This document shows positions 1 to 9,666 of a stretch of DNA of 64,000 nt, piece after piece; within the stretch, counting starts at the first letter, position 1, and each line of letters starts with the position of its first letter. The notes under the pieces were generated by a model. It worked only from the letters and a program-made list of their open reading frames with translations. It had not been told where the DNA came from and made no database searches. The translations under genes were made by a program, and so were the position numbers. Source of the DNA: Sideroxydans sp. (GTDB lineage Bacteria > Pseudomonadota > Gammaproteobacteria > Burkholderiales > Gallionellaceae); the NCBI GenBank assembly GCA_028710605.1, contig JAQTTU010000003.1, positions 62,001 to 126,000 on the forward strand, read 5' to 3'.

Positions 1-434
1 CTGATGTCTGCACCGAGTTGACGCAGTGCGTCCACCAAGTCCCCGATGGGACGCTCGTGCATGCGCGGCACACCGGACAATTCATAGCTGCCGCCGGATA
101 AGGCCAGCGCCGCCGTCAGCGGACGGAACGCCGTGCCCGCATTACCGAGAAAAAGTTTGGCATTCTTATTGGAAAAATCGCCACCACAACCCGTCACAAG
201 GTACACGCGAAATGCCTCATCGCCCGCCTGTTCAATTTTTACGCCCAATGTAACCAGCGCTTCCAGCATGCGCTTGGTATCGTCGGATTCCAGCAGGTCG
301 CGCACTTCGGTCGTGCCCTGCGCCAGCGCCGCCAGCAGCAGCACGCGATTGGAAATACTTTTTGAACCGGGAAGGCGCACCGTGCCGTGCGCAGACATCA
401 AGGGAGGGAGATCAATATATTCGTGTTGGGTCAT
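1..434 (-). CDS. aroA: 3-phosphoshikimate 1-carboxyvinyltransferase (EPSP synthase), N-terminal part
   Basis: The gene runs off the left edge, so only about 144 N-terminal residues are present. EPSP synthase joins phosphoenolpyruvate to shikimate-3-phosphate, the sixth step of the shikimate pathway in the cytoplasm. The translation begins [11 protein letters not shown] and shows the family's substrate-loop signature [10 protein letters not shown] near residues 20-30, then [10 protein letters not shown] and, further on, [17 protein letters not shown], the conserved GNAGT loop. The ATG at 434 is chosen because the PGSKS motif lies at the expected distance from it. It follows tyrA on the same strand with a 139-nt gap filled by a palindromic repeat. 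Identification is firm; the missing part cannot be judged. Confidence 0.93.
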   Translation of the reverse strand, partial: MTQHEYIDLPPLMSAHGTVRLPGSKSISNRVLLLAALAQGTTEVRDLLESDDTKRMLEALVTLGVKIEQAGDEAFRVYLVTGCGGDFSNKNAKLFLGNAGTAFRPLTAALALSGGSYELSGVPRMHERPIGDLVDALRQLGADI

Positions 435-452
435 GTAACACTTTCCAGATTC

Positions 453-567
453 CGTCATTCCGGCGTAGGCCGGAATCCAGTCATAAAAAAACAATTCCCG
501 CAACGCGGGTCAAAATCAAAAGCATATTTATTTAATACGCTGGATTCCGGCCTGCGCCGGAATGACG
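453..567. repeat. Palindromic element, family B, copy 1
   Basis: The ends are inverted copies of GTCATTCCGGCGTAGGCCGG and its complement (right arm with CTGCGCCGG). The middle holds a small hairpin, CCCGC-AA-CGCGGG. Each arm is itself a hairpin. The same architecture and length recur at 40637-40748. It fills the gap between tyrA and aroA. It carries no coding capacity and resembles a MITE-like or REP-type element. Confidence 0.85.
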
Positions 568-573
568 ATCAAT

Positions 574-1437
574 TTATTGTTGCTTCCACGCGCCGCGCAC
601 TTCGCGCGCCAGACTGAAAATCTCCTCCAGCTTGGCGGCATCCGCTTCCGCTAGCGCCTCGTGGATATTTTCTAGCTCCTGCATGTAGCGCCCCAGTTCA
701 TCCAGCAACGCATCGCGGTTGGCCATACAAATGTCGCGCCACATCTCCGGCGAACTGGCGGCGATGCGGGTGAAATCGCGGAAACCGCTGGCAGCGAAAG
801 ATAGCAATTGCTCGCGGTTGTCGCGCTGCGCCAGATCATGCACCAGCGCGAACGACAACAGGTGCGGCAGATGACTCACGGCGGCGAATACTCCATCGTG
901 CTGTTGCGGGGTCAACTCGCTCACCACCGCGCCGCACAACTCCCACGCCTTGCGCACACGCGCCACGGAATCCGGCGAGTTTTCGGCCAGCGGAGTCAGC
1001 ACCACTTTCTTGCCTTGATAAAGATCGGGCAACGCCGCCGCTGCGCCGCTCTTCTCCGCACCTGCGATGGGATGCGCCGGAATGAATTGCGCAATCTTGT
1101 CGCCCAGATTCGCGCGCGCCGCCGCCACCACATCGCTCTTGGTACTGCCACCGTCGGTCACCAGCGTATGCACGCCCAGATGCGGCGCAATGCGTGCGAA
1201 CAGCTCCGACATTTGCGCCACAGGCGTAGCCAGCAACACAATATCAGCATCGCTTACTTCGCGCGCAACATCAGCCCCGATGCGATCTAGGATGCCGAGT
1301 TCTTTGGCTTGCTCCAGCGTCGCCGTACTGCGCCCGAATCCCACGACTTCATTCACCGCGCCCGCCTTGCGCAAGGCCAGCGAGAACGAGCCGCCAATCA
1401 AGCCGACACCAAAGATAACAATCTTATTCAATTTCAT
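574..1437 (-). CDS. tyrA: Prephenate dehydrogenase
   Basis: This 287-residue protein makes 4-hydroxyphenylpyruvate from prephenate with NAD(P), the committed step to tyrosine. The N-terminus MKLNKIVIFGVGLIGGSFS contains the Rossmann nucleotide-binding motif GxGLIGGS at residues 10-16. Further on are DGGSTKSDV and IPAHPIAGAEKSG, with the catalytic-region histidine typical of the family, and AVSHLPHLLSFAL. An upstream in-frame ATG at 1500 would add 21 residues of unconserved sequence. The ATG at 1437 puts the Rossmann strand right at the N-terminus and is preferred. No chorismate mutase or ACT domain is present; the mutase activity is in PheA. It lies between aroF and aroA. Confidence 0.95.
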   Translation of the reverse strand: MKLNKIVIFGVGLIGGSFSLALRKAGAVNEVVGFGRSTATLEQAKELGILDRIGADVAREVSDADIVLLATPVAQMSELFARIAPHLGVHTLVTDGGSTKSDVVAAARANLGDKIAQFIPAHPIAGAEKSGAAAALPDLYQGKKVVLTPLAENSPDSVARVRKAWELCGAVVSELTPQQHDGVFAAVSHLPHLLSFALVHDLAQRDNREQLLSFAASGFRDFTRIAASSPEMWRDICMANRDALLDELGRYMQELENIHEALAEADAAKLEEIFSLAREVRGAWKQQ

Positions 1438-1520
1438 TTTTTCACTTCGACTTTGGCGAAGAACAGTCCCATGTCGTTCTCCTTGAGGATCATCCATCAA
1501 ACAAATTTATAAACCACCTT

Positions 1521-1604
1521 CATCGCAAGCCGCGCCAATAGGCGATCTACATTGTGCACCGCGTGTAGATTCCCGTATTTACTGCCTTGCGATCAAGGTG
1601 CATT
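1521..1604. repeat. Dispersed hairpin element, family A, copy 1
   Basis: This is one of nine copies. It shares CCAATAGGCGATCTACATTG and a right part ending TATTTACTGCCTTGCGATCAAGGTGCAT. It fills most of the 180-nt gap between the 3' end of aroF and the start of tyrA. The left end looks chimeric: it begins with GCAAGCCG, which is normally at the other end. Confidence 0.8.
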
Positions 1605-1617
1605 TTCAAAAAAATAA

Positions 1618-2634
1618 TTACAGCGTGCGCCCTATCGCTTGGGCAATCGCGCCTGCCGTACCCATCAGCTTCTTCAACTCCGCCGGGGTCAGCGCCTGAT
1701 CGGCATCGCACCATGCGTCGCACGGGCTGGGGTGCATTTCGACCAGCAGGCCGTCGGCTCCGGCGGCGATGGCGGCGTGCGACAGCGCGGGAACCATCCA
1801 CGCTTTGCCGCCCGCGTGCGAGGGATCGACGATCACCGGCAGGTGGGTTTCTTTTTTCAGCACGGCGATGGCGGTCACGTCCAGCACGTTGCGGTAGGCG
1901 GTTTCAAACGTGCGGATGCCGCGCTCGCAGAAGATGATGTTGTGGTTGCCGCCCGCCGCGATGTATTCCGCCGACATCAGCCATTCGCTGATGGTGGCCG
2001 ACATGCCGCGCTTGAGGATGACCGGCTTGTTGACCTTGCCCACCGCTTTGAGCAGGTCGAAGTTTTGCATGTTGCGCGTGCCGATCTGGATCGCGTCCAC
2101 GTCGTATTCCATGAACGCATCCAGTTGGCGCGCGTCCATCAGTTCGGTGACGATGGGCAGTTTGAATTTGGCTGCCGCCTTGCGGAACATGGCCAGACCT
2201 TCCGCGCCGCGCCCCTGAAAAGCATACGGACTGGTGCGCGGCTTGAACGCGCCGCCGCGCATCAAACGGCAACCCGCTTCATGCGTGAACTGCGCCGCCA
2301 AGTCCATCTGCTCCTGCGTTTCCACCGAGCACGGACCGGCGATAATTTGAATCTGGTTGCCACCGAGCGGCACGCCGCCGATATCAACGATGGTGTTTTG
2401 CTTGTGCGATTCGCGCGACACGATCTTGTATTGCTTGGCGATGTGCATCGCCGATTCCACACCCGGCAACGAGGTGAACATCTCCGCTTCCAGCTTGCGC
2501 TCGTCGCCGATTGCGCCGATCACGGTGCGCTCAATGCCGCGCGAGATATTGGCTTTCAGTCCCGCCGCTTCGATTTTTTTTACCACCGTGCCGATTTGCG
2601 CGTCGGTGATTTCATTGCCCATGACAATAATCAT
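1618..2634 (-). CDS. aroF: 3-deoxy-7-phosphoheptulonate synthase, class I-beta with N-terminal regulatory domain
   Basis: The enzyme condenses phosphoenolpyruvate and erythrose-4-phosphate, the entry step to aromatic amino acids. The 338 residues split into a roughly 70-residue ferredoxin-like N-terminal domain ([21 protein letters not shown]...) and a KDOP-synthase-like barrel. Barrel landmarks are [47 protein letters not shown] and [11 protein letters not shown]. This is the compact Thermotoga/Bacillus-type enzyme, not the E. coli AroFGH type. In that class the N-terminal domain binds tyrosine or phenylalanine, so feedback control is likely but inferred. Its ATG overlaps the hisC stop as ATGA, which implies translational coupling. 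A second ATG four codons in is also possible. Confidence 0.94.
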   Translation of the reverse strand: MIIVMGNEITDAQIGTVVKKIEAAGLKANISRGIERTVIGAIGDERKLEAEMFTSLPGVESAMHIAKQYKIVSRESHKQNTIVDIGGVPLGGNQIQIIAGPCSVETQEQMDLAAQFTHEAGCRLMRGGAFKPRTSPYAFQGRGAEGLAMFRKAAAKFKLPIVTELMDARQLDAFMEYDVDAIQIGTRNMQNFDLLKAVGKVNKPVILKRGMSATISEWLMSAEYIAAGGNHNIIFCERGIRTFETAYRNVLDVTAIAVLKKETHLPVIVDPSHAGGKAWMVPALSHAAIAAGADGLLVEMHPSPCDAWCDADQALTPAELKKLMGTAGAIAQAIGRTL

Positions 2635-3752
2635 TTATTTTCCCCGCTCACTTGCTGGCTGATGGCTTTTTCCAGTACCGACAGGAATTTCGCATTTTCG
2701 CTTTCCAGACCGATGCTCACGCGCAACCAGTCCGGCATTTCGTAGTTGGCGATTGGGCGCACGATCACGCCCAGTTCGAGCAAGCGCCGGTACATCGCCG
2801 TCGCGCCGACTATGCGGAACGCGACAAAGTTGCCGAACGAAGGAATGTATTCCAGTCCCAGTCTGGTCAGCCCGTCGGTGATCTGCACCATGCCGCGCCG
2901 GTTGAGTTCGAATGTTTTCTTGACGAACGACACGTCGCGCAACGCCGCCACCGCTGCGGCCTGCGCCACGCTGTTGACGTTGAACGGCTGGCGCACGCGG
3001 TTCATCATGTCCGTCACCTGCTCGTGCGCGAATGCGTAACCCACGCGCAAACCCGCGAGACCGTAAGCCTTGGAGAAAGTGCGCGAAACGATGAGATTGG
3101 GAAATTCCTTCATCCACGCCACGGAATCGTAGCGTTTGTCTTCCGGCAAATATTCGTTGTACGCCTCGTCCAGCACCACCAGAATTTCCGGTGGCAAACC
3201 GCGCATGAAAGCCAGCAGTTCATCCGCGCTGAGGTAGGTACCGGTCGGATTGTTGGGGTTGGCGATGAACACCATCTTCACCTTGTTGTCCCGGGCCACC
3301 TTCAGCATCGCGGGCAGGTCGTGGCCGAAGCCCGTGGTCGCAGGCACGGAAACGCAGGTTGCGCCCACCTCTTGAATGGCCAGCGGATACACCGCAAAGG
3401 CATGCGCCGAATAAAGCGCTTTGTCGCCTACGGTAAGGAAAGCGCGCGCGGCCAGTTCCAGCATGTCGTTGCTGCCGTTACCCAACGTGATGTTGGCGCG
3501 CGGCACGCCGTAACGTTTGGCCAGCGCGTCTTTCAGTTCGAAACCGTTGCCGTCGGGATACAGCGCGATGGTCTTGATCGCCTCCTGCATCGCGGCGACC
3601 GCAGCGGGGCTCGCGCCCAGCGGGTTCTCGTTTGAAGCCAGCTTGACGATGCCGCTGATGCCCAGCTCGCGCTCCAGCTCGGAGATCGGCTTGCCCGGTT
3701 GATACGGCGCGATCGCGCGGATGTAGGAAGGTGCTAAATCACTGTAATTCAT
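2631..3752 (-). CDS. hisC: Histidinol-phosphate aminotransferase
   Basis: A fold-type I PLP aminotransferase of 373 residues, the usual length. It shows [13 protein letters not shown] near the N-terminus, [23 protein letters not shown] and the PLP-lysine segment [18 protein letters not shown] around residue 225. The arginine motif is present near the C-terminus (WLRVSIG). It transfers an amino group from glutamate to imidazole acetol phosphate in histidine synthesis. Placement among aromatic genes suggests it may also transaminate phenylpyruvate or hydroxyphenylpyruvate, as related enzymes do. That dual role is inferred. The gene is followed by aroF with a 4-nt overlap and preceded by a repeat-filled gap after pheA. 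Confidence 0.94.
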   Translation of the reverse strand: MNYSDLAPSYIRAIAPYQPGKPISELERELGISGIVKLASNENPLGASPAAVAAMQEAIKTIALYPDGNGFELKDALAKRYGVPRANITLGNGSNDMLELAARAFLTVGDKALYSAHAFAVYPLAIQEVGATCVSVPATTGFGHDLPAMLKVARDNKVKMVFIANPNNPTGTYLSADELLAFMRGLPPEILVVLDEAYNEYLPEDKRYDSVAWMKEFPNLIVSRTFSKAYGLAGLRVGYAFAHEQVTDMMNRVRQPFNVNSVAQAAAVAALRDVSFVKKTFELNRRGMVQITDGLTRLGLEYIPSFGNFVAFRIVGATAMYRRLLELGVIVRPIANYEMPDWLRVSIGLESENAKFLSVLEKAISQQVSGENK

Positions 3753-3783
3753 TTGATACCTTGAGAAAAAACATAAAAACCTT

Positions 3784-3919
3784 TTGCCCGCAGATTACGC
3801 AGATTCCACAGATTAAAAAACCAATTCCCTAACAAAACACTTTCACTCTTGGAGTGGCCTTCCAATCGTCAAATCTACGCAAAATAAAATCTGCGTTAAT
3901 CTGTGTAATCTGCGGGCAA
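3784..3919. repeat. Inverted repeat, family C, copy 1
   Basis: The outer arms are TTGCCCGCAGATTACGCAGA on the left and its near-complement TAATCTGTGTAATCTGCGGG on the right. About 80 nt of unique spacer lie between. The same arms recur near 18.9, 42.2 and 57.0 kb. This copy occupies the pheA-hisC gap. Confidence 0.85.
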
Positions 3920-3936
3920 ACGGGTTGGATTTTAGA

Positions 3937-5001
3937 TTACACAGCCACCGGATAAGAACCCAGCACCTTGACGAACGACGCGATCTGCTTGAGTTGCGTC
4001 AATGCGGCGGCTACTTTGGCATCGGACTGATGACCTTCGATATCGACGTAGAACACGTATTCCCACAGCCCGGCACGGCTAGGGCGCGACTCCATCTTGG
4101 TCATCGACACACCGTTATTCGCAAACGGTGTGAGCAGGTCGTGCATCGCGCCGGGGCGATTCACGGCGGACATCGCCAGCGAGGTTTTGTCGTTGCCGGA
4201 CGGTGCGACCTCCTGTTTGCCAATCACCAGAAAGCGCGTGGTGTTGCGCGCATCGTCTTCGATGTTGTGCGCCAGCACTTTCAGCTTGAAACGCTCCGCC
4301 GCCTGTTCACCGGCGATGGCCGCCGCGAATGATTCCTGCGCCGCCAGACGCGCCGCTTCGGCATTGCTGGAAACAGTGATGCGTTCGGCATGCGGCAGAT
4401 GCGCATTCAGCCAGCCCTGGCATTGCCCCAACGATTGCGGGTGCACATAGACCTTGCGGATCAGCGACAGGTCGTTCTCGTTTGTCATCAGGCATTGATG
4501 CACTTGCAGCAGCACTTCGCCGCATATCTTGAGGTTGCTGTTCAGCAGCAGATCGAGCGTGCGTCCGATTGCGCCTTCCGTGGAATTCTCTACCGGCACC
4601 ATGCCGTAGTTCGCCGCCCCGCTTTCCACGGAGGTGAACACCGCATCGAAAGAATCGGCGGGTACGCCCTCGGTCGCCTGACCGAATCGCTGGAACACCG
4701 CCGCCTCGCTGAACGTGCCCTGCGGCCCCAGATAAGCCACGCGCAGCGGCGCTTCCAGCGCGCGGCATTGCGACATGACTTCGGTGAACAACTGGCCGAT
4801 ACCTTCAGCGGGCAGCGGCCCCGTGTTCGCTTGCATCATGCGCGTCAGCACTTGCGCTTCGCGCTCGGGACGCAGCACCGCACCGTTGCCCTTGGCGTGG
4901 CCGATCTGCTGCGCCAGTCTGGCGCGCTCGTTGAACAGGCGCAACAACTCGTCGTCGATACGGTCAATCTGCTCGCGGTATTTTTTCAGCTCGTGCGACA
5001 T
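3937..5001 (-). CDS. pheA: Bifunctional chorismate mutase / prephenate dehydratase (P-protein)
   Basis: The 354-residue protein converts chorismate to prephenate and then to phenylpyruvate. Residues 1-90 are an AroQ-type chorismate mutase helical domain (ELKKYREQIDRIDDELLRLFNERARLAQQIG). Next comes the dehydratase domain with VAYLGPQGTFSEAAVF, MVPVENSTEGAIGRT and the catalytic-region DDARNTTRFLVIG. The last 80 residues are an ACT domain with GAMHDLLTPFANNGVSMTKMESRPS, including the ESRP phenylalanine-binding motif. Feedback inhibition by phenylalanine is therefore expected. It starts 7 nt after serC ends. Confidence 0.96.
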   Translation of the reverse strand: MSHELKKYREQIDRIDDELLRLFNERARLAQQIGHAKGNGAVLRPEREAQVLTRMMQANTGPLPAEGIGQLFTEVMSQCRALEAPLRVAYLGPQGTFSEAAVFQRFGQATEGVPADSFDAVFTSVESGAANYGMVPVENSTEGAIGRTLDLLLNSNLKICGEVLLQVHQCLMTNENDLSLIRKVYVHPQSLGQCQGWLNAHLPHAERITVSSNAEAARLAAQESFAAAIAGEQAAERFKLKVLAHNIEDDARNTTRFLVIGKQEVAPSGNDKTSLAMSAVNRPGAMHDLLTPFANNGVSMTKMESRPSRAGLWEYVFYVDIEGHQSDAKVAAALTQLKQIASFVKVLGSYPVAV

Positions 5002-5008
5002 GGAAAGC

Positions 5009-6091
5009 TCAACCCTTGCGCCGGGCGAATTCGCCCATGAAGTCGGCCAGCGCCTGCACGCCCGCCAGCGTCATGGCGTTATAGATCGAGGCGCGCATGC
5101 CGCCGGTCAGGCGGTGGCCTTTGAGTTGCAACAAACCGCGCGCTTCCGCCTGTTTGATGAACTCGGCATCGACCGCCGCATCCTGCGTGGTGAACGGCAC
5201 ATTCATGCGCGAGCGGTCGGCCTTGTTGACCGGGCAATGGTAAAAACCGTTGCTGGCATCAATCGTGTCGTACAACACTTTTGCCTTGGCGATATTGGCC
5301 TTCTCCATCGCCAGTACACCGCCGTTTTTCTTCAACCATTGGAACACCAGACCTGCCATGTACATGCCGTAAGTGGGCGGCGTGTTGTACATCGAATCGG
5401 CATCGGCGTGCACCTTGAAGTCCAGCATGGTCGGCAAGCCTTTGGGCGCATGTCCCAGCAGATCTTCGCGCACGATGACCAGCGTCAGCCCGGCAGGGCC
5501 GATGTTCTTCTGCGCACCGGCATAGATCAGACCGAACTTGGAAACGTCGTAAGGGCGCGACAAAATGTTGGACGACATATCCGCCACCAGCGGCACTTTG
5601 CCCACATTGGGCACCCAGCCGAATTCCACGCCGCCTATAGTTTCGTTGGTGGTGTAATGCACGTAGGCCGCATCCTTGTCCAGCTTCCACGCTTTGAACT
5701 CCGGCACATAGCTCGCCTTCTTGTCGGCATTGCTGACCACTTCATTCACATAGCAAAACTTCTTCGCCTCATCCATGGCCTTCTTCGACCACTCGCCGGT
5801 GTTCACATAATCGGCTGACAGTTTGCCGCGCAGCAGATTCAGCGGAATCATGGAAAATTGCAGATGCGCCCCGCCTTGCAGGAACAGCGTCTTGTAATTC
5901 TTCGGGATGTTCATCAGCTCGCGCAGATCGGCTTCGGCCTGCGCCGCAATACTCATGAACTCCTTGCCGCGATGCGACATTTCCATCACCGACATGCCGG
6001 TGCCGTGCCAGTCGAGCAACTCGGCCTGCGCCTGTAACAACACCTCTTTCGGCAACACTGCCGGGCCTGCGCTGAAATTGTAAATCGTCAT
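5009..6091 (-). CDS. serC: Phosphoserine aminotransferase
   Basis: This PLP enzyme of 360 residues makes 3-phosphoserine, and also acts in pyridoxal phosphate synthesis in many proteobacteria. It starts IYNFSAGPAVLPKEVL, the family N-terminus, with SVMEMSHRGKEF, LFLQGGAHLQFSMIP, VNTGEWSKKA and the PLP-lysine region YAGAQKNIGPAGL. The C-terminus has HRLTGGMRASIYNAM. Its ATG shares one base with the gyrA stop codon (TAATG), so it is probably read from the gyrA message by coupling. Confidence 0.96.
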   Translation of the reverse strand: MTIYNFSAGPAVLPKEVLLQAQAELLDWHGTGMSVMEMSHRGKEFMSIAAQAEADLRELMNIPKNYKTLFLQGGAHLQFSMIPLNLLRGKLSADYVNTGEWSKKAMDEAKKFCYVNEVVSNADKKASYVPEFKAWKLDKDAAYVHYTTNETIGGVEFGWVPNVGKVPLVADMSSNILSRPYDVSKFGLIYAGAQKNIGPAGLTLVIVREDLLGHAPKGLPTMLDFKVHADADSMYNTPPTYGMYMAGLVFQWLKKNGGVLAMEKANIAKAKVLYDTIDASNGFYHCPVNKADRSRMNVPFTTQDAAVDAEFIKQAEARGLLQLKGHRLTGGMRASIYNAMTLAGVQALADFMGEFARRKG

Positions 6092-8652
6092 TACTCGGCT
6101 TCCTCTTCTTCGGTTTCGGCAATCCGGCTCAATCCAGCCAGTTTCTCGCCCTTGTCCATATTCATCAGCGTCACACCTTGCGTGGCGCGGCTCATTTCGC
6201 GGATTTCCTTGACGCGGGTGCGGATCAGCACGCCGCTGGTGCCGATCAGCATGATCTCGTCTTCGGTGCTGACCAGGGTCGCCGCCACCACCTTGCCGTT
6301 ACGCTCGGAAGTCTGGATGGCGATCATGCCTTGCGTGCCGCGTCCGTGGCGGGTGTATTCGGTGATCGGCGTGCGTTTGCCGTAACCGTTTTCGGTGGCG
6401 GTCAGCACGGATTGTTCCTCGTTCTCGGCCACCAGCAAGGCGATGACTTTGCCGCCCTTCTTGAGATTCATGCCGCGCACGCCGCGCGTCACGCGCCCCA
6501 TCGAACGCACATCGTTCTCGTCGAAACGCACCGCCCGACCTTCATCGGAGAACAGCATGATGTCGTGTTTGCCGTCGGTGATCGCCACGCCGATGAGGAA
6601 GTCGTCTTCGTCCAGATTGATGGCGATGATGCCGGCTTTTCTCGGGTTGGCGAAGTCGGACAGCGGTGTCTTCTTCACCGTGCCATCGGTGGTGGCGAAG
6701 AAGATGAACTGGTCGTCGGCGAACTGCTTCACCGGCAGGACGGCATTGATCTTCTCGCCCGCTTCCAGCGGCAACAGATTGACGATAGGTTTACCGCGAC
6801 TAGTGCGCGTGCCCTGCGGCACGTCGTACACCTTGAGCCAATACACGCGACCGCGATTGGAGAAGCACAGGATGTAATCGTGGGTGTTGGCGATGAACAG
6901 ATTATCGACGAAATCGTCTTCCTTGGTCGGTGCGGCTTGCTTGCCGCGTCCGCCGCGTTTTTGCGCGCGGTATTCGTCCAGCTTCTGCGCCTTCATGTAG
7001 CCGCCGTGCGACAGGGTGACCACCACATCTTCCGGCGCGACCAGGTCTTCCATGCTCATGTCTTGCGTGTGGGTGACAATCTCGCTGCGGCGCTTGTCGC
7101 CGAACTGCGAACGCATCGCCACCAACTCGTCGCTGATGATTTGCGTGACGCGCGCAGGCTTGGCCAGAATGTCCAGCAGGTCGGTGATCTTGTCCATCAC
7201 TTCGCGGTACTCGCCGACGATCTTGTCTTGCTCCAGCCCGGTCAGCCGTTGCAAACGCAATTCCAGAATCGCCTGGGTTTGTGCATCGGACAGATAATAG
7301 CCACGTTCATTGCCCGCGCCAACCAGACCAAACTCGGGAGCCAGACCATCGGGACGCGACGCATCGCTGACGCGGCTCAACATATCTTCCACCAGCGACG
7401 AGCGCCACGCGCGCGCCATCAGGGAGCGCTTGGCATCGGCGGGAGTCGGCGCGGCTTTGATGAGCGCGATGATCTCGTCCACGTTGGACAGCGCGACCGC
7501 CAGACCTTCCAGAATATGGCCGCGTTCGCGCGCTTTGCGCAATTCGAAAATGGTACGGCGCGTCACCACTTCGCGGCGGTGGCGCAGGAACGCTTCGATG
7601 ATTTCCTTGAGATTGAGCAGCTTGGGCTGGCCGTCAACAATCGCCACCATGTTCATGCCGAAGCTGTCCTGCAACTGGGTTTGCTTGAACAGATGATTGA
7701 GCACGACTTCCGGCATTTCGCCGCGACGCAATTCGATCACCGCGCGCATGCCGGACTTGTCCGACTCGTCGCGGATTTCGGTGATGCCCTCGATCTTTTT
7801 CTCGCGCACCAGCTCGCCGATCTTGACTAGCAGATTGGCCTTGTTCACCTGGTACGGCAGCTCGTCGATGATGATCGCCTGACGGTCGCCTTTGCCGATG
7901 TCCTCGAAGTGGGTGCGTGCGCGCATCACCACCCTGCCGCGTCCGGTGCGGTAACCTTCCTTCACGCCAGCCAGACCGTAGATGAAACCGGCGGTCGGGA
8001 AGTCCGGCGCGGGAACCAGCTCGATCAGTTGTTCGATGTCCATCTCCGGCTCGCGCAGCAAAGCCAGACACGCATCCACAACTTCACTCATATTGTGCGG
8101 CGGAATGTTGGTCGCCATGCCCACCGCGATACCGGAAGAGCCGTTCACCAGCAGATTGGGGAAGCGCGCCGGGAACACCAGCGGCTCGTTTTCCGAACCG
8201 TCGTAGTTCGGCCCGAAATCCACGGTTTCCTTGTCGAGGTCTTCCAGCAACTGGTGCGCGATTTTAGCCATGCGGATTTCGGTGTAACGCATCGCCGCCG
8301 CGTTGTCGCCATCGACCGAACCGAAGTTACCCTGACCATCCACCAGCGTGTAACGCAACGAGAAAGGCTGCGCCATGCGCACGATGGTGTCATATACCGC
8401 CGTGTCGCCGTGCGGGTGGTATTTACCGATCACATCGCCGACGATACGTGCCGACTTCTTGTAAGCCTTGTTCCAGTCGTTGGAAAGCTCGTGCATGGCG
8501 AACAACGCGCGCCGGTGCACCGGCTTCAGACCGTCGCGCACATCCGGCAGCGCGCGGCCGATAATCACACTCATCGCATAGTCCAGGTACGACTTGCGCA
8601 TTTCCTCTTCAAGGCTGACCGGCAGGGTTTCTTTGGCGAATTGTTGTTCCAT
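6091..8652 (-). CDS. gyrA: DNA gyrase subunit A
   Basis: The breakage-reunion subunit of gyrase has 853 residues, a normal length. The N-terminal topoisomerase IV/gyrase A domain contains [21 protein letters not shown], the quinolone-resistance region. The residues equivalent to E. coli Ser83 and Asp87 are Thr84 and Asp88. The catalytic tyrosine lies in MRYTEIRM near residue 123. The C-terminal DNA-wrapping domain has the GyrA box QKRGGRGK and repeated blades. An acidic tail ends ETEEEEAE. It is the first gene of the gyrA-serC-pheA-hisC-aroF-tyrA-aroA array. Confidence 0.98.
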   Translation of the reverse strand: MEQQFAKETLPVSLEEEMRKSYLDYAMSVIIGRALPDVRDGLKPVHRRALFAMHELSNDWNKAYKKSARIVGDVIGKYHPHGDTAVYDTIVRMAQPFSLRYTLVDGQGNFGSVDGDNAAAMRYTEIRMAKIAHQLLEDLDKETVDFGPNYDGSENEPLVFPARFPNLLVNGSSGIAVGMATNIPPHNMSEVVDACLALLREPEMDIEQLIELVPAPDFPTAGFIYGLAGVKEGYRTGRGRVVMRARTHFEDIGKGDRQAIIIDELPYQVNKANLLVKIGELVREKKIEGITEIRDESDKSGMRAVIELRRGEMPEVVLNHLFKQTQLQDSFGMNMVAIVDGQPKLLNLKEIIEAFLRHRREVVTRRTIFELRKARERGHILEGLAVALSNVDEIIALIKAAPTPADAKRSLMARAWRSSLVEDMLSRVSDASRPDGLAPEFGLVGAGNERGYYLSDAQTQAILELRLQRLTGLEQDKIVGEYREVMDKITDLLDILAKPARVTQIISDELVAMRSQFGDKRRSEIVTHTQDMSMEDLVAPEDVVVTLSHGGYMKAQKLDEYRAQKRGGRGKQAAPTKEDDFVDNLFIANTHDYILCFSNRGRVYWLKVYDVPQGTRTSRGKPIVNLLPLEAGEKINAVLPVKQFADDQFIFFATTDGTVKKTPLSDFANPRKAGIIAINLDEDDFLIGVAITDGKHDIMLFSDEGRAVRFDENDVRSMGRVTRGVRGMNLKKGGKVIALLVAENEEQSVLTATENGYGKRTPITEYTRHGRGTQGMIAIQTSERNGKVVAATLVSTEDEIMLIGTSGVLIRTRVKEIREMSRATQGVTLMNMDKGEKLAGLSRIAETEEEEAE

Positions 8653-8697
8653 GAGCGACCTATTTATGAGCTTGAGCGGTACAAAATCGAAGGGCGC

Positions 8698-8703
8698 ATT
8701 CTA
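8698..8703 (-). promoter_or_regulatory. gyrA: Possible -10 box upstream of gyrA
   Basis: On the minus strand the hexamer TAGAAT lies about 46 nt before the gyrA start codon. No good -35 box stands 17 nt before it, so this is only a candidate. Confidence 0.25.
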
Positions 8704-8870
8704 GCACAGCCGCTTACCCCGCCGCCTACCCGGGTATCTCAGCGCCTTAGCGTGGCGCAAAGCGCTTGGGAGCGGCAAAAGATGGCAGGGGCTGGAGGAA
8801 AACCATGGGCGAGGAATTGGGCGGGAACGAACGATTGAGGCGGTGCAACTGGCGATTTTAAATAACGAAC

Positions 8871-8952
8871 CGCCCCGCAACGCCCGTCAATAGGCGATCT
8901 ACATATAGAGATTGATGGAGAGTGGCGTATTTACTGGCTTGCGGACATGGTA
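8871..8952. repeat. Dispersed hairpin element, family A, copy 2
   Basis: It begins CCCCGCAACGCCCGTCAATA, followed by GGCGATCTACA, GATGGAGAGTGGCGTATTTA and CTGGCTTGCGGACATGG. It lies in the 374-nt gap between gyrA and the toxin-antitoxin pair. Apart from this repeat and the candidate gyrA -10 box I see nothing defined in that gap. Confidence 0.85.
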
Positions 8953-9026
8953 TGTTATTTCAATCCGGCTCCGCCCCCTACAGTTGAATTTTGTTAGACT
9001 GACGGTAGCAATTTCTGGAGACAAAC

Positions 9027-9251
9027 ATGATGAACAGATTTGAAGTTCCCATTGCCCAACTTTCATTCACCCAAAAATTGGATTTAATGGAAACGCTTTG
9101 GGCAGACATGGCAACCCATGAAAAAACCTTGGAATCCCCCGCGTGGCATGCCGCCATTCTCAATGAGCGCGAAGCAGCCTTGGATGCAGGCCAACTGACC
9201 GTATCCGACTGGGCAGAAGCCAAAGAAAGAATCAAGAATAACGTCGCATGA
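9027..9251 (+). CDS. Antitoxin of the addiction-module (TIGR02574-like) family
   Basis: A 74-residue acidic protein whose sequence fits the unstable antitoxin family usually paired with ParE/RelE toxins: LSFTQKLDLMETLWADMA, then ESPAWHAAILNEREAALDAG and a C-terminal DWAEAKERIKNN. The pattern 'P.WH..vL.eR...l..G......W.eak..i' is the family hallmark. It should bind and neutralise the toxin encoded next to it and repress the pair. GGAGACAAAC precedes the two adjacent ATG codons at 9027 and 9030; either could start. The stop overlaps the toxin ATG (ATGA). Confidence 0.85.
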   Translation: MMNRFEVPIAQLSFTQKLDLMETLWADMATHEKTLESPAWHAAILNEREAALDAGQLTVSDWAEAKERIKNNVA

Positions 9252-9541
9252 AGATCAAAATCCTCAGCAGTGCAGAGGACGATCTCGAACAAGGCTACCA
9301 ATTCTACGAATCACAAGCAGACGGCCTCGGCACCTATTTTCTGGATACGCTCTACTCCGACATTGACTCACTGGCCTATTATGCGGGAATACACCGCGTA
9401 GTACTGGGTTACCACCGCCTACTCTCCAAACGTTTTCCATTTGCAGTTTATTATCGCGTCGCTGACGATGTGACCATCATATTCGCCATTCTTGATTGCC
9501 GACGGAATCCGAGCTGGATAAGGAAAAAACTATCCAAGTGA
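9248..9541 (+). CDS. ParE/RelE-family toxin
   Basis: This 97-residue protein has the ParE/RelE fold pattern: MKIKILSSAEDDLEQGYQFYE, an amphipathic helix pair with GTYFLDTLYSDIDSL, then strands HRVVLGYHRLLSKRFPFAVYY and VTIIFAILDCRRNP. The segment 'kRFPFaVYYrv....i.i.aIlDcRRnP..w' is typical of the group paired with TIGR02574 antitoxins. Members act on gyrase (ParE-like) or on mRNA at the ribosome (RelE-like); the sequence alone does not say which. Translationally coupled to the antitoxin by a 4-nt overlap. Confidence 0.87.
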   Translation: MKIKILSSAEDDLEQGYQFYESQADGLGTYFLDTLYSDIDSLAYYAGIHRVVLGYHRLLSKRFPFAVYYRVADDVTIIFAILDCRRNPSWIRKKLSK

Positions 9542-9666
9542 TGAATCATGCTGCGAATATAGACTTGGCCCTCGCACTTCATTGGGTGGGGAGTGGTGAA
9601 ATATGCGGGCTAGACCCTGAGCTTAGAACCCTGAGCTTACGTACAACGATTGTGCCCTACGTGGAC

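Noticed and set aside
1639-2745. Long plus-strand open frame (368 codons) opposite aroF
   Set aside because: It is an antisense shadow in GC-rich DNA; the minus strand encodes a clear DAHP synthase. Many similar shadows lie opposite gyrA, ileS, the Lon-like gene, glnE and yhdP.
8380-8412. Quinolone resistance from Thr84 in GyrA
   Set aside because: Thr is the natural residue at this position in many bacteria and cannot be taken as a resistance mutation.
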